From Plazaster borealis (lineage: Eukaryota > Echinodermata > Asteroidea > Forcipulatida > Labidiasteridae): a stretch of DNA of 64,000 nt. The DNA lies in NCBI GenBank assembly GCA_021014325.1, contig CM037460.1, positions 23,660,544 to 23,724,543 on the forward strand, in the 5' to 3' direction. Each line of letters starts with the position of its first letter. Within the stretch, counting starts at the first letter, position 1. Of the stretch, positions 1-10,961 are shown piece by piece. The notes beneath the pieces are model-generated. The model worked only from the letters and a program-made list of their open reading frames with translations. It ran no database searches and was not told the origin of the DNA. The translations under genes were made by a program, and so were the position numbers.

Positions 1-150
1 CATAGTACTTAGAGAAGTGGTTTATGAACATTTCTATTAAGTAGCTGTCTTTCCAGTGGTTACATAATAACTGTTGCAGGTACCACCAATACTTTATATT
101 TTAAGCATGAAATCGTCCACAATGCTTCACCTCCTTTAACCTGAAAGGGG
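1..150. other. Edge of duplicated locus copy A (intron or flank)
   Basis: No gene. The sequence matches 41,932-42,016 plus 42,715-42,782, with the 42,017-42,714 foldback element missing here. It is part of the tandem duplication that makes up the host part of the window, and it preserves the empty site of that element near position 94. Confidence 0.75.
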
Positions 151-563
151 CGTGTCGTGGCCGAGTTGATTAGAACACCGAATTCAAGCTCTGGTGTTTC
201 CGATCAACAGAGTGTGGGTTCGAATCCCAGTCGTGACACTTGTGTCCTTAAGCAAGACACTTAACCACATGCTTCGTCCTTCAGATTGGACGTTAAGCCG
301 TAGGTCTCGTGTGTTGTGTAATGCACGTAAAAGAACCCAGTGCACTTATCGTAAAGAGAAGGGGTTCGCCCCGGTGTTCCTGGTTTGATTGGCTGCTTAT
401 TGCGCCACAGCACCTTGTAAACCATTACATGGTGCTATGCAAAGGAATAGGTCTCATACTTCAACACGTTACTCCACTTATCTTGTAGGAAAAATACTGG
501 GCGCTTTGAGACAGCCATCGGGAGTAAAACGCGCTATATAAGAACTGCGTATTATTATTATTA
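151..563 (+). repeat. tRNA-derived SINE, family 1, copy 1
   Basis: The head resembles a tRNA gene: a GTGGCCGAG A-box-like start and a GGTTCGAATCCC B box near 217-228. A body follows with the AAGCAAGACACTTAACCAC segment, which resembles core domains of MIR/Deu-type SINEs, and then GCGCTATATAAG and a short (ATT)n tail. Near-identical copies lie at 41,029-41,462 (+) and 47,379-47,770 (-). The sister copy at 42,782 lacks it (AAAGGGTGATAAAGCG), so it inserted after the locus duplicated. Confidence 0.85.
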
Positions 564-1091
564 AAGCGTTGGATTTTGTATTCCTAGCAGCCAATTTAAG
601 TGTGCGCATATCATTAATTTAACCTGTGATAAATATCATTACAAAAGGGGCTTATTAGTTCTCGAGAAAACAATGAATATCTGCCTACGTATAAAGCCAA
701 ATGTAGTATACTGTGGCGGATTTCCCGCGAATCTCATTCAGATCCAGAAGCTTGAAAGAGGTTCACGATCTGTGGCGAAAGTCTCGCAAACCCCAAACCC
801 AAATGGTACCTCGGACCTTGGAAATACTTCGAGCAATCTCAGGCCCAGGGATGTGAGCTCGTTTGGAGGAGATCTACCGCCGATTGGTTACTGATTGTCT
901 GGGCACTCTGGGGCAGGGCAGGATAAATTACTGGGGAACGACACACAAATAACGGACACGGGCACAGTTCTATGTGTCAATTCTCTCTTTGCCTCATGGG
1001 CAATTCTCTTTAATGCCTTCTCTGGGCAACTCTCTTTCACGATACTTTACCTTTCCTTCATTTAACCTTTTACAAACCTTACACAATCCTT
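564..1091. other. Intronic sequence, duplication breakpoint near 702
   Basis: Positions 564-702 match 42,784-42,922. From about 703 the match to copy C stops, and it resumes near 1,092 against 47,788. The intervening 390 bp are unlike anything else in the window and hold no convincing coding sequence. This is where copy A lacks the segment that carries exons 2 and 3 in copy C. Confidence 0.6.
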
Positions 1092-1438
1092 TTAAGGTGT
1101 CTTTCACGTTTGGTAATGACTCAAAACAAATATTGGCATAAAAACTTACTTGGTAACAAGCAACCGAGAGGAAACGACTCCCTCTGAAGTAACGTATTTT
1201 TTGAGAAAGAGGTAATTTCTCACTAAAATAATAAAATCTTCTTGCAAGAAGTTTTTATTCCTATCTGAAAGCACACAAATTTGTAAAACAAGGGTGTTTT
1301 TTCTTTCATCATTTTCTTGCAACTTCGATGACCAATTGAGCCCAAATTTTCACAGGCTTGTTATTGTATGCATATGTTGGGATACACCAAGTGAGAACAC
1401 TGGTCTTTGACAATTTCCAAACGTGTTCAGTGCCTTTA
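1092..1438. repeat. MITE M1, copy 1 (CACGTTTGGTAAT ends)
   Basis: Ends are inverted: CACGTTTGGTAATGAC at the left and GACAATTTCCAAACGTG at the right, followed by CAGTGCCTTT. The centre holds a perfect 20-bp palindrome AAACTTCTTGCAAGAAGTTT. Other copies are at 37,718-38,081 and 47,788-48,158. There is no coding capacity, so it is presumed to be a non-autonomous DNA transposon; superfamily not assigned. Confidence 0.75.
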
Positions 1439-1439
1439 A

Positions 1440-3327
1440 TATCAAGACGACACAAACCTGATGATGTCATAATGACGTCATCAGGTATTGGATTACATTA
1501 AATCAAAGTTTAATATTTGCAAAGAAATCATAACTCATGAATGACATGTTAAATTTTTACAATCTATACATCATCGGAAAGTTCGTTAAAAGTTTAACAA
1601 ACTCTACACAAAAAATGACCCCATTTGACCTTAACTTCCGATTCGAACCGGAAATTGAAAATTTCGTATCTCAAAAACTACTTATCATTTCAGCATAATT
1701 TTTGCATCAGGTTGTAGAACGTTGAGCCTGCTCAAACGTTTGCACAGAAATAACAACATTTTGACATTTACATCTTGTCTAAACCACCGGCATTAAAGCG
1801 CACGTTTGTGTTGATCTACTTTGATAACGCGAGATAGTGTAAGAACACGTTTAAAGATACATGTACATTGTTCATGTAAACTGCGCCAATAAAGTATCTA
1901 TACACTTACAAATGGTCAGATATATCGGAACCTGAAATAGTATGCAAAAAATTAATTAATTAATCCGATGCACAGTTATCTTCTGCGCATTTTGATACCT
2001 CTTTTGTTGCGCTACGATGTTGTTTGGCGGATTTATGGGTACTTGAGTGGCTTAAGGTCGAATTTCAAAAGTTCAGTTCAGTTTACATCAACTACATGCG
2101 CACCCCGGCTTAAAGATAATCCATCTAATACTTGAAAAATTCGTAACTCTTCAACCACACACTGGATTTTTACAATCCATACATCATCTGAAAGGTCTTT
2201 AAAAAAATTATACGCTACACTAATTGTGACCCCGTTTGACCTTGACTTCCGGTTCAAAGCGGACGTTGACATTTAATGTTTCAAAATTCATAATTTCTGA
2301 ACCACACAATGGATTTTTACAATCTAAACATCATTGGAAAAGGATGTAACAACTTAAAAAACGATACACAGAATGGGACCCCATTTGACCTTTACTTCCG
2401 GTTCAAACCGGAGGATGACATTTAATATTTGAACAATTCAGAACTCCTGAACCACACATTGGATTTTTATAATCTGTACGATTATTGGATTTTTATAACC
2501 TATATCTATCAGAAATGGCTTCAAAGACTTAAAAAATGCTACACAAAGTGTGACCACATTTGATCTTGACTTCCGGTTAAAACCGGGTAGTGAAAGTTAT
2601 TGTTTAAACAAATCGTAACTTCTGAACAACCCATTGAATTTTTACAATCTATACATCATTGCGAAAGTATTTGACAACTTAAGAAACGATGCACACAATG
2701 TGACCCATTTGACCTTTACTTCCGGTTCAAACCGGAAGATGAAATTTTTTTCTTTGAAAAAATCATAACTCCTGAACCACACTTTTGATTTTTTTTTATC
2801 ATCTATGCGTCATCCGAAAGGGCTCCAAGGACTTAACTAGCAATTCAAGTTGTGACCCCATTTGACCTCGACTTCCGGTTAACACCGGGTGTTGAAATTT
2901 AATATTTCAAAAAATCAAAACTTCTGAACTACACATTGAGTTTTCACAATCTATACATAATTGGAAAAGTATGTAAAAAATCAAGAAAAGATATACACAG
3001 TGTGACCCCATTTGACCTTGATTTCCGTTTCAAACCGGAAATAGAAATTTAATGTTTGTTAAAAACATATCTCCTGTGCCATGCACACAATGGATTTTTT
3101 ACAATCATTACGTCATTAAACAGGTCTTTAAAATCTCAACATCCTACACAAAATGTGACCCCATTTGACCTGACTTCCAGTTCAAACCGGAACTTGAAGT
3201 TTTATAATGGAAAAAACTAACTTCTGAACCAAATATAAGATTTTTGTCACCAATTAATTTAATCATTATTTGATGACATCACTCACGAACACCTTGTTTT
3301 TGTAACCAACAAAAACTGAATAGCTAG
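1440..3327 (+). mobile_element. Helentron-like non-autonomous element, family 1, with ~155-bp tandem repeats
   Basis: A body of about ten degenerate tandem repeats of 150-170 bp. Each contains TGACCTTGACTTCCGG followed by an inverted CCGGAAGT, then a TCATAACTCCTGAACCACAC-like stretch. The left part carries two CRE-like TGACGTCA motifs. The right end has ACGAACACC, a TTTTTGT..ACAAAAA hairpin and CTAG (3,324-3,327) followed by TTT. That is the 3' layout of Helitron/Helentron elements. The 5' hairpin is not seen here; MITE M1 abuts the left side. Confidence 0.6.
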
Positions 3328-3330
3328 TTT

Positions 3331-3359
3331 CTTCTTCTTCTTCTTCTTCTTCTTCTTCC
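3331..3359. repeat. (TTC)n microsatellite
   Basis: A run of TTC triplets directly after the CTAG end of the element at 3,327 and before the body of the next copy. Confidence 0.9.
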
Positions 3360-3360
3360 A

Positions 3361-5236
3361 CGGAACTCTTCTCTAGAGCATAACTCAAGATTGAAATTGA
3401 ATTGAACATTGAAACTCATCAGACAATTGAACCTCAATATGAAGACGGCACAAACTTGATGACGTCATTATGACGTTATCAGGTGTCGAATTACAAGGGT
3501 TTTAAAGTTGAAAAATTACCATTTGCTATTCGCTGTATCTCCTTGAATTTGAAAGCTGTGATGTTCATAATTAGGCATCGGATAGATCAAGACTGGGGCA
3601 ACATTTCAAAAGTAAGGCAAAAATCGTATGATCTTTGCTTCCGGTCGTACCGGAAGGTCAAAGTTTGCCTTCGTTTGTTTTTCTTTAAAAAAAAAATCAA
3701 TTTTGGGGCACAACTCAAAATTAAAATTGAATTGAACATTGAAATTCACCAGATAATTGGACCTCAATATTAAGACGACACAAAGTTGACGATGTAATGA
3801 TGACGTCACCAGGTATTGAATTACAATGAATCAAAGTTTAATAACTGTAAAAAGATCATAACTCATGAACCACATGTTGGAATTTTACAATCTATAAATC
3901 ATCGGATAGGTCGTTAACCGTTCAACTAACGCCACACAAAGCATGATCCCATTTGACCTTGACTTCCGGTTCAAACCGGAAGTTGAAAATGTCACAAAAT
4001 TCGTATCTAAAAAACCACGTATTTCTTTATTAATTTCTTTATTAATAGATGATTGAGCCTGCTCAAACTTTTGCACACAAATGACAAAATTTTTTACTTT
4101 TACATTTGGTCAAAACCGGACGTTAAAGCCAACGTTGGTTAAAGCCCACGTGTCTCTTTACGTGACTCACGTTGACATCGCACGACGGCACGACAGTGTA
4201 TTAACACATGTAGGCCCTACGCACACGCTGAACCATGCACGTAGAACGTGTAGTGAGTTTACATTGTGTATAGTCTTGGTTCCAAGACGCTCTAGTTGAA
4301 GACTAATGTATATACTGTACAGCTTAGTGTATGTATACATTTGGCGTGACTGTGCAATTTACAAAGATACAACGAGTGAAAAATTCAATATTTGAAAATG
4401 TCATAACTCCTAAACCACACATTCGATATTTAAAATCCATACATCATCTGAAAGGTCTTAATAAACTTAACACGCTCTACAGAATGTGTGACCCTGTTTG
4501 ACCTTGAATTTAATATTTAAAAAATCAGAGCTCATGAACCACACATAGGATTTTTATCATCTATACATCAACAGAAGGGCTCCAAAGATTTAAGAAACGC
4601 TACACACTGTGACCTCATTTGACCTTGACTTCCGGTTCAAACCGGAAAGTGAAAGTTAATGTTTCAACAAATCGTAACTTCTAAACAACACATTGGATTT
4701 TTACAATCTATACATTATTGGGAAAGTATGTAACAACTTAAGAAACAAAACACAGAATGTTACCTCATGTGACCTTGACTTCCCGTTCAAACTGAAATTG
4801 AATACTTGAAAAAATCATAACTACTGTAGCACACAATGAGTTTTTACAATCTTTACATCATTAGAAAGGTCTTTAGAATATCAACAAGCTCAAAAAAAGT
4901 GACTCTTTTGACCTTGACTTTCAGTTCAAATCGGAAGTTGAAGTTTAATATTTTAACTTATCATAACTCCTTAACCAGACATTGTTTTTAAAAATGTATA
5001 CCTCATTGTTAAGGTCTTCAAAAAGTCAACAAACGCTTCACTAAGTTTGAGCCCATTTGACCTTGATTTTCAGTTCAAACCGGTAGTTGAATTTTTATAA
5101 TGAACAAATCTGACTCCTGAACCAGACGTTGGATTGATAAGGTATTCATTCATTCACAATTCATTCACTCATAATTTGATGACATTACTCTCGAACACCT
5201 TGTTTTTGTGATGTCACAAAAAACTGAATCTCTATA
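3361..5236 (+). mobile_element. Helentron-like element, family 1, second tandem copy
   Basis: Same family as 1,440-3,327. It has a left body with the GACGTCATTATGACGT motif (near 3,460 and 3,790), an unusual GCTTCCGGTCGTACCGGAAGGT core at 3,640-3,662, and then about nine 155-bp repeats. The 3' end has CGAACACC, a TTTTTGTGATGTCACAAAAA hairpin, and a mutated CTATAG in place of CTAG at about 5,231-5,236. The matching element in copy C (47,004-49,598) keeps CTAG. The small open frames inside are repeat-derived. Confidence 0.6.
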
Positions 5237-6371
5237 GTTGGATTTTGTTTTGTTGTTTTGGGCTGTGAATTCAAGCGGGTAAAAGTCTATATCGATATTT
5301 CTATCAATGCCACCCACTTTGATTATGTCGCGTGATCATCGCAGTGTCTCCTGGTAATTAATTATGTCCAGCAAAGCCGACAACTTTAAAAGAAAAATTA
5401 ATAGTATACATCATTTGTTGTATACAGGCACGTAGGAACCGCGGGGCAGCGGGGTCCACTGGTCCCCGCTGAAAACATGCTGCGGGATCAGCCCCTCCAG
5501 AAAAATACAAATACATTGCTTTTTTCGGGGGATGCAGTGTGTTGACAGTCGGATCACATTGATAATGGACATTTAAGTGCAGGTATTTTTGCTCATGAGT
5601 CTGAAAAATAAGTCCTCAAACTCACTTGGCCTATATCATGATCCATCAATCATGCTGGTTTTTTTTCACTTTATAACCACCAATTGCATGTACCCCAGTC
5701 AAAATGACGAAACTGAGACTATACTACTCAGACATGGGCCCTCAATAAAACGCGTAAAACTACCTATATACAGTTTTATGTAGAGTCACTAAATCGGACA
5801 GCGCCTTCATTTATCAATCAATTTGAGCCTAATATTTTCATGGGGCCCGAACCCTAGCAATCTGGCTCGTAAGTTTGGTTTTACGCGTCCCCCCTTTTTT
5901 TACCTACCAAACCTGAATTAAAAGGCAAATAAAGCAAATTTCAAAATGGTAAAACACAAGGTGTAAAACTTTTCTGAAATGTCCTAGAGTGCACCAAAGA
6001 CCATTTAAAAAAATCACGGGGCCCAAAACAAGTAAAACTTCGCCTCATGATCAAATAAGATGACAACGCACCAATGGAGTACATGATTAACACGCACAAT
6101 TTTCCCGGAGTAGTTCTGCGGGCCCCTGACTAATACTATATTGGGACCGAACCAATGCTTCAAGATATGTTGGTGTGGTTCCCTATAAAGATGTGTACAT
6201 GTTAGACAAATAAGTATCTCCCCTTAATCATACCTTGGATTGGCTAAACCCACAAACTGCTAAGCATGCTCCTGAAAGGGGACTGACCAATGATTTGGAG
6301 CTTTATATCCGGGCTTGCTTTCATTGTATCTCAGTATGTAAACACCACATCCATAGATTGTCAGTCATTTA
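5237..6371. other. Intron of copy A; ~1-kb interspersed repeat block
   Basis: No gene. Positions 5,237-5,430 match 49,599-49,795. From about 5,428 starts a block headed by GGCACGTAGGAACC and GTCCACTGGTCCCCGCTG. Versions recur at 11,292-11,990, 34,180-35,495, 35,905-37,328 and 49,790-50,620. Open frames in it are short and broken. Confidence 0.6.
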
Positions 6372-6711
6372 AAGGCATCGTACACGTTTGGCAATTGGAG
6401 CCTATTGTTTGTTTCAATCCTATATATGGTTGATACCATAAAACTAACCTGTGAAAATTTCACTTCAAACGGTGGTAGCCTTTATTGAGATATTGCCGAA
6501 AATCTGGAGCGGTTATGTCCACGCAGTAAGAATAATCTGCATTGGAATACACACTCTGAGAAACGTTACCGTAACGCTTCTCAATGTTCCAAATATTTTG
6601 GGGATGAAAAGTGATATATTTGTCCAAAACCGCAGTTCTTCGAAGTAAAAAGTCTCTCAAATTGCATTATACTACCCAAAGCTGCTGTACTTCTTACCAA
6701 GTAAGTTTGTA
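6372..6711. repeat. MITE M2, left part, split by a LINE
   Basis: Starts with AAAGGCATCGTACACGTTTG. It aligns with the intact copy at 37,331-37,716 up to CCAAGTAAGTTT, where the LINE interrupts it. The right part resumes at 10,544-10,592. The repeated TTTGTA at 6,706-6,711 and 10,544-10,549 is the likely target duplication of the LINE. Confidence 0.75.
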
Positions 6712-7206
6712 CACAGACATATTTGACTGAGCGCCTGACAGCAGCCACTCAAATCAGCTCTGTATTTGTTTGTTAATTTCTTAGTATATTGCTCATTTTG
6801 TGTTCTTATTCTTATACAACTGGATTTGTTACTACACCTGGAATCTACAAGTCTTTTTTCTGTGTGTCCTGGAGTCATCTGAGTTGTGAAAATAGTGTTT
6901 TTCTGTTGGAATTTTTCACTGTCTCATTTGAAAATTCTGGTGTACAAAGCTAACACACACTTTGGTGGCTGCATGCTGTGCAGTCAGCCACCTCGTCCAT
7001 GGACATTGTTCGCCCATCTGGGGACAATGGAGGTAAGTATCCTTTTATTCTCTCCTGCTTGCTAGACCATTGTACTGCACTGACTCATCTGTGGTCAGCT
7101 TTGTTCCATCAGCATCAATTGGGCTTAGTGCTTGCATTCTGCCAAAGTCACAGCTAGGATTCATCCAGCATCGAAAATATTTGAAACGCCCTGTGTCATA
7201 TTATGA

Positions 7207-7428
7207 CAATTCCCAGCCACTTTTCATTTGGAAATTGTGATCTTCGGTGACATTGCTGTAAATCCTGGCCCTGAAGCTGAAAATAACTCAAACTCAGCAG
7301 AAGCTAGTCCAAACTCTGCAAATTCCTACTCACGTAACAAGCTTCTCAGTCTCCGTTATGCCCCATCCACACGTGCCTCAACTCTGCCTTCCTGTAAATT
7401 TACATTGCAGAATCTTGGCCTTTTGTAA
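7207..7428 (+). CDS. LINE N-terminal frame with 2A-like peptide
   Basis: Open from the stop at 7,204-7,206. A hydrophobic stretch is followed by FGDIAVNPGP at about 7,243-7,272, close to the 2A ribosome-skipping consensus D-x-E-x-NPGP but with A in place of E. 2A-like peptides at the N-terminus of APE-type LINEs are documented in sea urchin and other invertebrates. No ATG lies in frame upstream, and the frame ends before ORF2, so one or more frameshifts probably separate it from the enzyme frame. The rest is Ser/Asn-rich with no clear domain. Whether skipping still works with A at the E position is unknown. Confidence 0.55.
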   Translation, partial: QFPATFHLEIVIFGDIAVNPGPEAENNSNSAEASPNSANSYSRNKLLSLRYAPSTRASTLPSCKFTLQNLGLL

Positions 7429-7536
7429 ATCCCAGCACTGTTTACCGACCTACACATCGTGGTAAAAAGCTGGTCGCCGTAGAACTGTTAATAAACTCCC
7501 TATACCTGAAGTTACACCCCATCTGTTCTAGCACCA

Positions 7537-10146
7537 GTGACTCCTGCCAAATCTCAACTCAGCCTTTGTGTTCTGAACACACAGTCCATCTGTAACAAGT
7601 ATGACGATTTTGCTGATTTTGTTCTGCAAAAAGATCTGGACCTTGTTGCCGTTTCAGAAACATGGCTGAGACCAGATGACAACCTAACATGTCGTCAGTG
7701 TACCCCTGCTGGCTACTACTTTCAACACATCCCAAGACCTCACAAGACCGGTGGAGGAGTTGCAATACTGTACAGATCTACTTTATCTGTCTCTGTGAAA
7801 AGTAATGACGTCCAATACACAACTTTTGAATCTCTTCATGCTGAGGTTTCCGGAAACTCTAAATCTGTTCGCCTTGTCATTGTATACAGACCTGAAAGAG
7901 ATTCTAACGGCCAACATGTGACTTTCTCAAGTTTTCTTAAGGAATTTGAGAATTTGATTTTAGAATATCTCCTTCATCCATCGGAAATCATCATCACCGG
8001 TGACTTTAACATTCATGTTGATGACATCCACAACACCAATGCAAACCAGTTTAAGCATCTACTTCAGGCTTTCGGTCTTACCCAGCATATCAAGGAGCCG
8101 ACTCATCGTCTCGGTCATTGCCTGGACCTTGTCATAACTCGTGACATCACCCCACCTATTGTCTCAAACTTTGTTATTCTACCTGGATTCTCAGACCATT
8201 ATGCAGTCATGTGTAACTTGAGTCTGTGCAAGCCCAAAGTCCCAACCGTCACTATAAAGAGCCGACAGTGGAAACATGTGAATTCTCCTGAAGTGTTCCG
8301 CGACATAGGAACTCATTTAGCAAAGCTGGAAATTGATCACGGCTGCTTGGATTCCTATGTCAGCCAATATGAGAGTACTATCAGTGACATCTTGGATAAA
8401 TACGCACCCTGGAAAACAAGATCAGTCAAGGTCCGAACTGAAGTTTCTTGGTTCAATGATGATATTCGTACAGCAAGAAAGATCTGTCGTCAACTTGAGC
8501 GGAAATGGCGGAAAAATGGCAAGTTGGAAATACAACGACAAGAATATCGCAACCAATGTAAAGTAGTCAGGAATTTGATCAACCAGGCAAAGATCACCCA
8601 TTATTCATCCCAAGTACAAGAATCCTCAGGAGATCAAAAGAAGCTCTTCAAGATAATTGGTAAGTTGTTGCTCAAACCCAAAACCCCCGTCCTTCCATCC
8701 ACTTACAATGATCAGGACTTGGCAAATGAATTCCAGAAATTCTTTGTCACCAAAATTTCAGACATCCGCTCATCTTTTTCATCAGTCCCTTACAACGTGC
8801 CGCAGACATTGCCACATCTTCAACCAGAGTGCAGACTATCTGTGTTTGAGCCTGCCACTGTTGCTGAGATTCAAAGGGTTATTATGAAATCTCCTTCAAA
8901 ATCCTGTGAGCTGGATCCAGTGTCAACATCCATGATGAAGCAAAACATTGATATATTTTTACCCTACATCACTAATCTTGTAAACGAATCTCTCAGTTCC
9001 GGTTGTTTCCCCGATAGCCTCAAAGTTTCCTACATCAGGCCGCTCATCAAGAAACCAAACCTGGACAAGGAGATATTCAAAAACTACAGACCGGTTGCAA
9101 ACTTAAAATATCTTGGAAAAGTCATCGAACGAGTAGTTTCATCACGCATTTCTGATCACATTCATAATTTCAACCTGTCCGACGTGTTCCAGTCAGCATA
9201 CAAGCCTTTCCATGGGACAGAAGCTGCACTAGTCCGTGTGAGCAACGATATTCTTTCTGCAATGGACAATGGTAACCTAACAGCACTAGTCCTGCTAGAC
9301 TTGAGTGCTGCCTTTGACACTGTTGATCACAACATCCTTCTCTCTCGGCTCCAGAATCACCTTGGCATAGAGGACACAGCCCTAGCATGGTGCAAATCGT
9401 ATCTCTACAATAGAACTCAGCATGTATGTATTGGCACCGCAATATCAGACCCTGTTGTTTTGAACTACTCTGTGCCACAGGGGTCGGTACTGGGCCCGCA
9501 GTGGTTTACGCTGTACACTTTACCGATTCGTGACATCATCCTGAAATTTAATCTGAATTACCATGTGTACGCAGACGACACTCAGCTATACATCACGTTT
9601 AAATCTTCTCAAGAAAACGCCAATGCATCTATTGCAAGACTTGAGAAATGCATCCAAGAGATTCGACGTTGGACACAACAAAACTTCCTGAAGTTAAATG
9701 ATGATAAGACAGAGTTCCTTCTATTTGGGTCACGTCAACAGTTAACAAAGGTTTCAGTGCCATACATTTCCATCGGTGATGCTCGGATAGCTCCCTCGCT
9801 GCAAGCTCGGAACTTAGGGGTTATTTTTGATTCATCGATGACACTTCAACCACACATCAACAACATCGTTCGTCTGTCATCATATCACATCAGGAATATT
9901 GGTAAGATTCGCAAGTACTTGGACAAAAGTGCCACTGAAAAGGTCATTCATGCATTTGTTACTTCTCGTCTTGACAACGGCAATGCTCTTCTCTACAGTC
10001 TTCCTAACAACCAGATTTCCCGTCTTCAACGCCTCCAAAATACCGCTGCCCGCATTGTGACACTGTCTAGAAAATCCTGTTCTATCACCCCCATTCTGAA
10101 ACAACTACATTGGCTCCTATCTCTCAACGAATCATCTTCAAGCTGA
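7537..10146 (+). CDS. LINE ORF2: AP endonuclease and reverse transcriptase
   Basis: An 869-residue frame. Residues 1-230 form an APE-type endonuclease: NTQSICNK near residue 14, SETWL near 40, TGDFNIH near 151 and SDHYAV near 220. These hold the expected catalytic N, E, D and SDH residues. The reverse transcriptase spans about 430-740, with AAFDTVDH (near 590), a PQGSVLGP block and YADDTQLY (near 676), so the catalytic Asp residues are present. The C-terminal region normally runs on past a LHWL motif. Here the frame shifts near 10,112 and coding-like sequence continues in another frame from 10,110 to about 10,330, so the C-terminus is broken. It nicks target DNA and copies element RNA in the nucleus. 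It could be active only if the frameshifts are assembly errors. Confidence 0.9.
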   Translation: MTPAKSQLSLCVLNTQSICNKYDDFADFVLQKDLDLVAVSETWLRPDDNLTCRQCTPAGYYFQHIPRPHKTGGGVAILYRSTLSVSVKSNDVQYTTFESLHAEVSGNSKSVRLVIVYRPERDSNGQHVTFSSFLKEFENLILEYLLHPSEIIITGDFNIHVDDIHNTNANQFKHLLQAFGLTQHIKEPTHRLGHCLDLVITRDITPPIVSNFVILPGFSDHYAVMCNLSLCKPKVPTVTIKSRQWKHVNSPEVFRDIGTHLAKLEIDHGCLDSYVSQYESTISDILDKYAPWKTRSVKVRTEVSWFNDDIRTARKICRQLERKWRKNGKLEIQRQEYRNQCKVVRNLINQAKITHYSSQVQESSGDQKKLFKIIGKLLLKPKTPVLPSTYNDQDLANEFQKFFVTKISDIRSSFSSVPYNVPQTLPHLQPECRLSVFEPATVAEIQRVIMKSPSKSCELDPVSTSMMKQNIDIFLPYITNLVNESLSSGCFPDSLKVSYIRPLIKKPNLDKEIFKNYRPVANLKYLGKVIERVVSSRISDHIHNFNLSDVFQSAYKPFHGTEAALVRVSNDILSAMDNGNLTALVLLDLSAAFDTVDHNILLSRLQNHLGIEDTALAWCKSYLYNRTQHVCIGTAISDPVVLNYSVPQGSVLGPQWFTLYTLPIRDIILKFNLNYHVYADDTQLYITFKSSQENANASIARLEKCIQEIRRWTQQNFLKLNDDKTEFLLFGSRQQLTKVSVPYISIGDARIAPSLQARNLGVIFDSSMTLQPHINNIVRLSSYHIRNIGKIRKYLDKSATEKVIHAFVTSRLDNGNALLYSLPNNQISRLQRLQNTAARIVTLSRKSCSITPILKQLHWLLSLNESSSS

Positions 10147-10543
10147 TGCTCATTGTCCACAAAGCACTTAATGGCAAGGCTCCCACTATATTTCTGAACT
10201 ACTTCAAGTTTACACTCCATCAAGGAATCTTCGATCAAGTTCCATGCTTCTCCTCATTGAACCCAAGTCTCGACACTCATGGGGTGACAGGTCTTTTTCT
10301 TCAGCTGCGCCACGCATCTGGAACTCTCTACCGCTTAATCTTAGATCTTGTCTTTGTACCACAAAATTCAAATCTCTTCTCAAAACTCATCTTATGTCAC
10401 AGGTTTTCAAGGACTAATTTTGTTGTGTCTGTTTTGTCTTCGTTTTGTTTTGTTTTGTTTTTTGTTTTTTTACTGCGCCTTGAACACCCAGCAGGGTGGA
10501 TATGTGCGCATTACAAGTCTTATTATTATTATTATTATTATTA

Positions 10544-10592
10544 TTTGTATTGCCATACATTTTCAGAGTCATTACCAAACGTGTACGATGCC
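10544..10592. repeat. MITE M2, right part
   Basis: Continues the element interrupted at 6,711 and ends with ATTACCAAACGTGTACGATG, the inverse of its left end. It equals 37,666-37,714 in the uninterrupted copy. Confidence 0.75.
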
Positions 10593-10961
10593 TAAGTCAC
10601 CTGCACTGAACAATATTACTGAAAATATCACCTTGAAAATTATTCCTCAAAATTGAGTTTGCACACCCCCCCCCCCCCCATTTGAAAATCATGGATCCGC
10701 CCCTGTGATTAGAGACCAGGCTACACATGTAATTTCACAAATCTGCCCCCCTCCCCATTACAATCTTCGTACGTGCCGGCTATAGATTTTGTCAATATAC
10801 ACATTTTGACAACTTTTTGGGGGGAAATTGACAAACTGTTTTTGTTTTGTTTTCACGGGAGGAGTTTTGGTGATAAATCTTATACTATGTATCTGCTCCT
10901 GTAATGGGACTGACCAATGATTTTGAGCTTTATACGGACACTAATGTGCCTCTAGGGTGCA
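10593..10961. other. Intron of copy A
   Basis: No gene. It matches 38,080-38,205 and 38,725-38,960 of copy B, which has a MITE inserted at GGCTAC (here intact at 10,718-10,723). It contains C-runs and GATCCGCCCCTG, which resembles the end of that MITE. Confidence 0.6.

Larger units (their letters stand above)
6712..10543 (+). mobile_element. CR1/L2-type non-LTR retrotransposon, near full length
   Basis: A 3.8-kb element bounded by TTTGTA target duplications inside MITE M2. Order: 5' UTR, an N-terminal frame with a 2A-like motif, an endonuclease plus reverse transcriptase frame, and a 3' tail ending in (TTA)n at 10,519-10,544. The tail carries GCGCCTTGAACACCCAGCAG and TGTGCGCATTACAAG, typical of L2/CR1-like 3' ends that finish in short tandem triplets. 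Several frameshifts show it is no longer fully intact. Confidence 0.88.

Noticed and set aside
151..235. tRNA-like sequences (also at 40,860-40,937, 41,029-41,110 and 47,690-47,770)
   Set aside because: They are heads of SINEs with body and tail attached; acceptor stems do not close as in true tRNA genes.
1245..1264. Palindrome AAACTTCTTGCAAGAAGTTT in MITE M1 resembles the viral palindromes
   Set aside because: It is fixed at the centre of every M1 copy and does not occur free of the MITE; the likeness to AAACTTN..NAAGTTT is probably chance, though worth keeping in mind.
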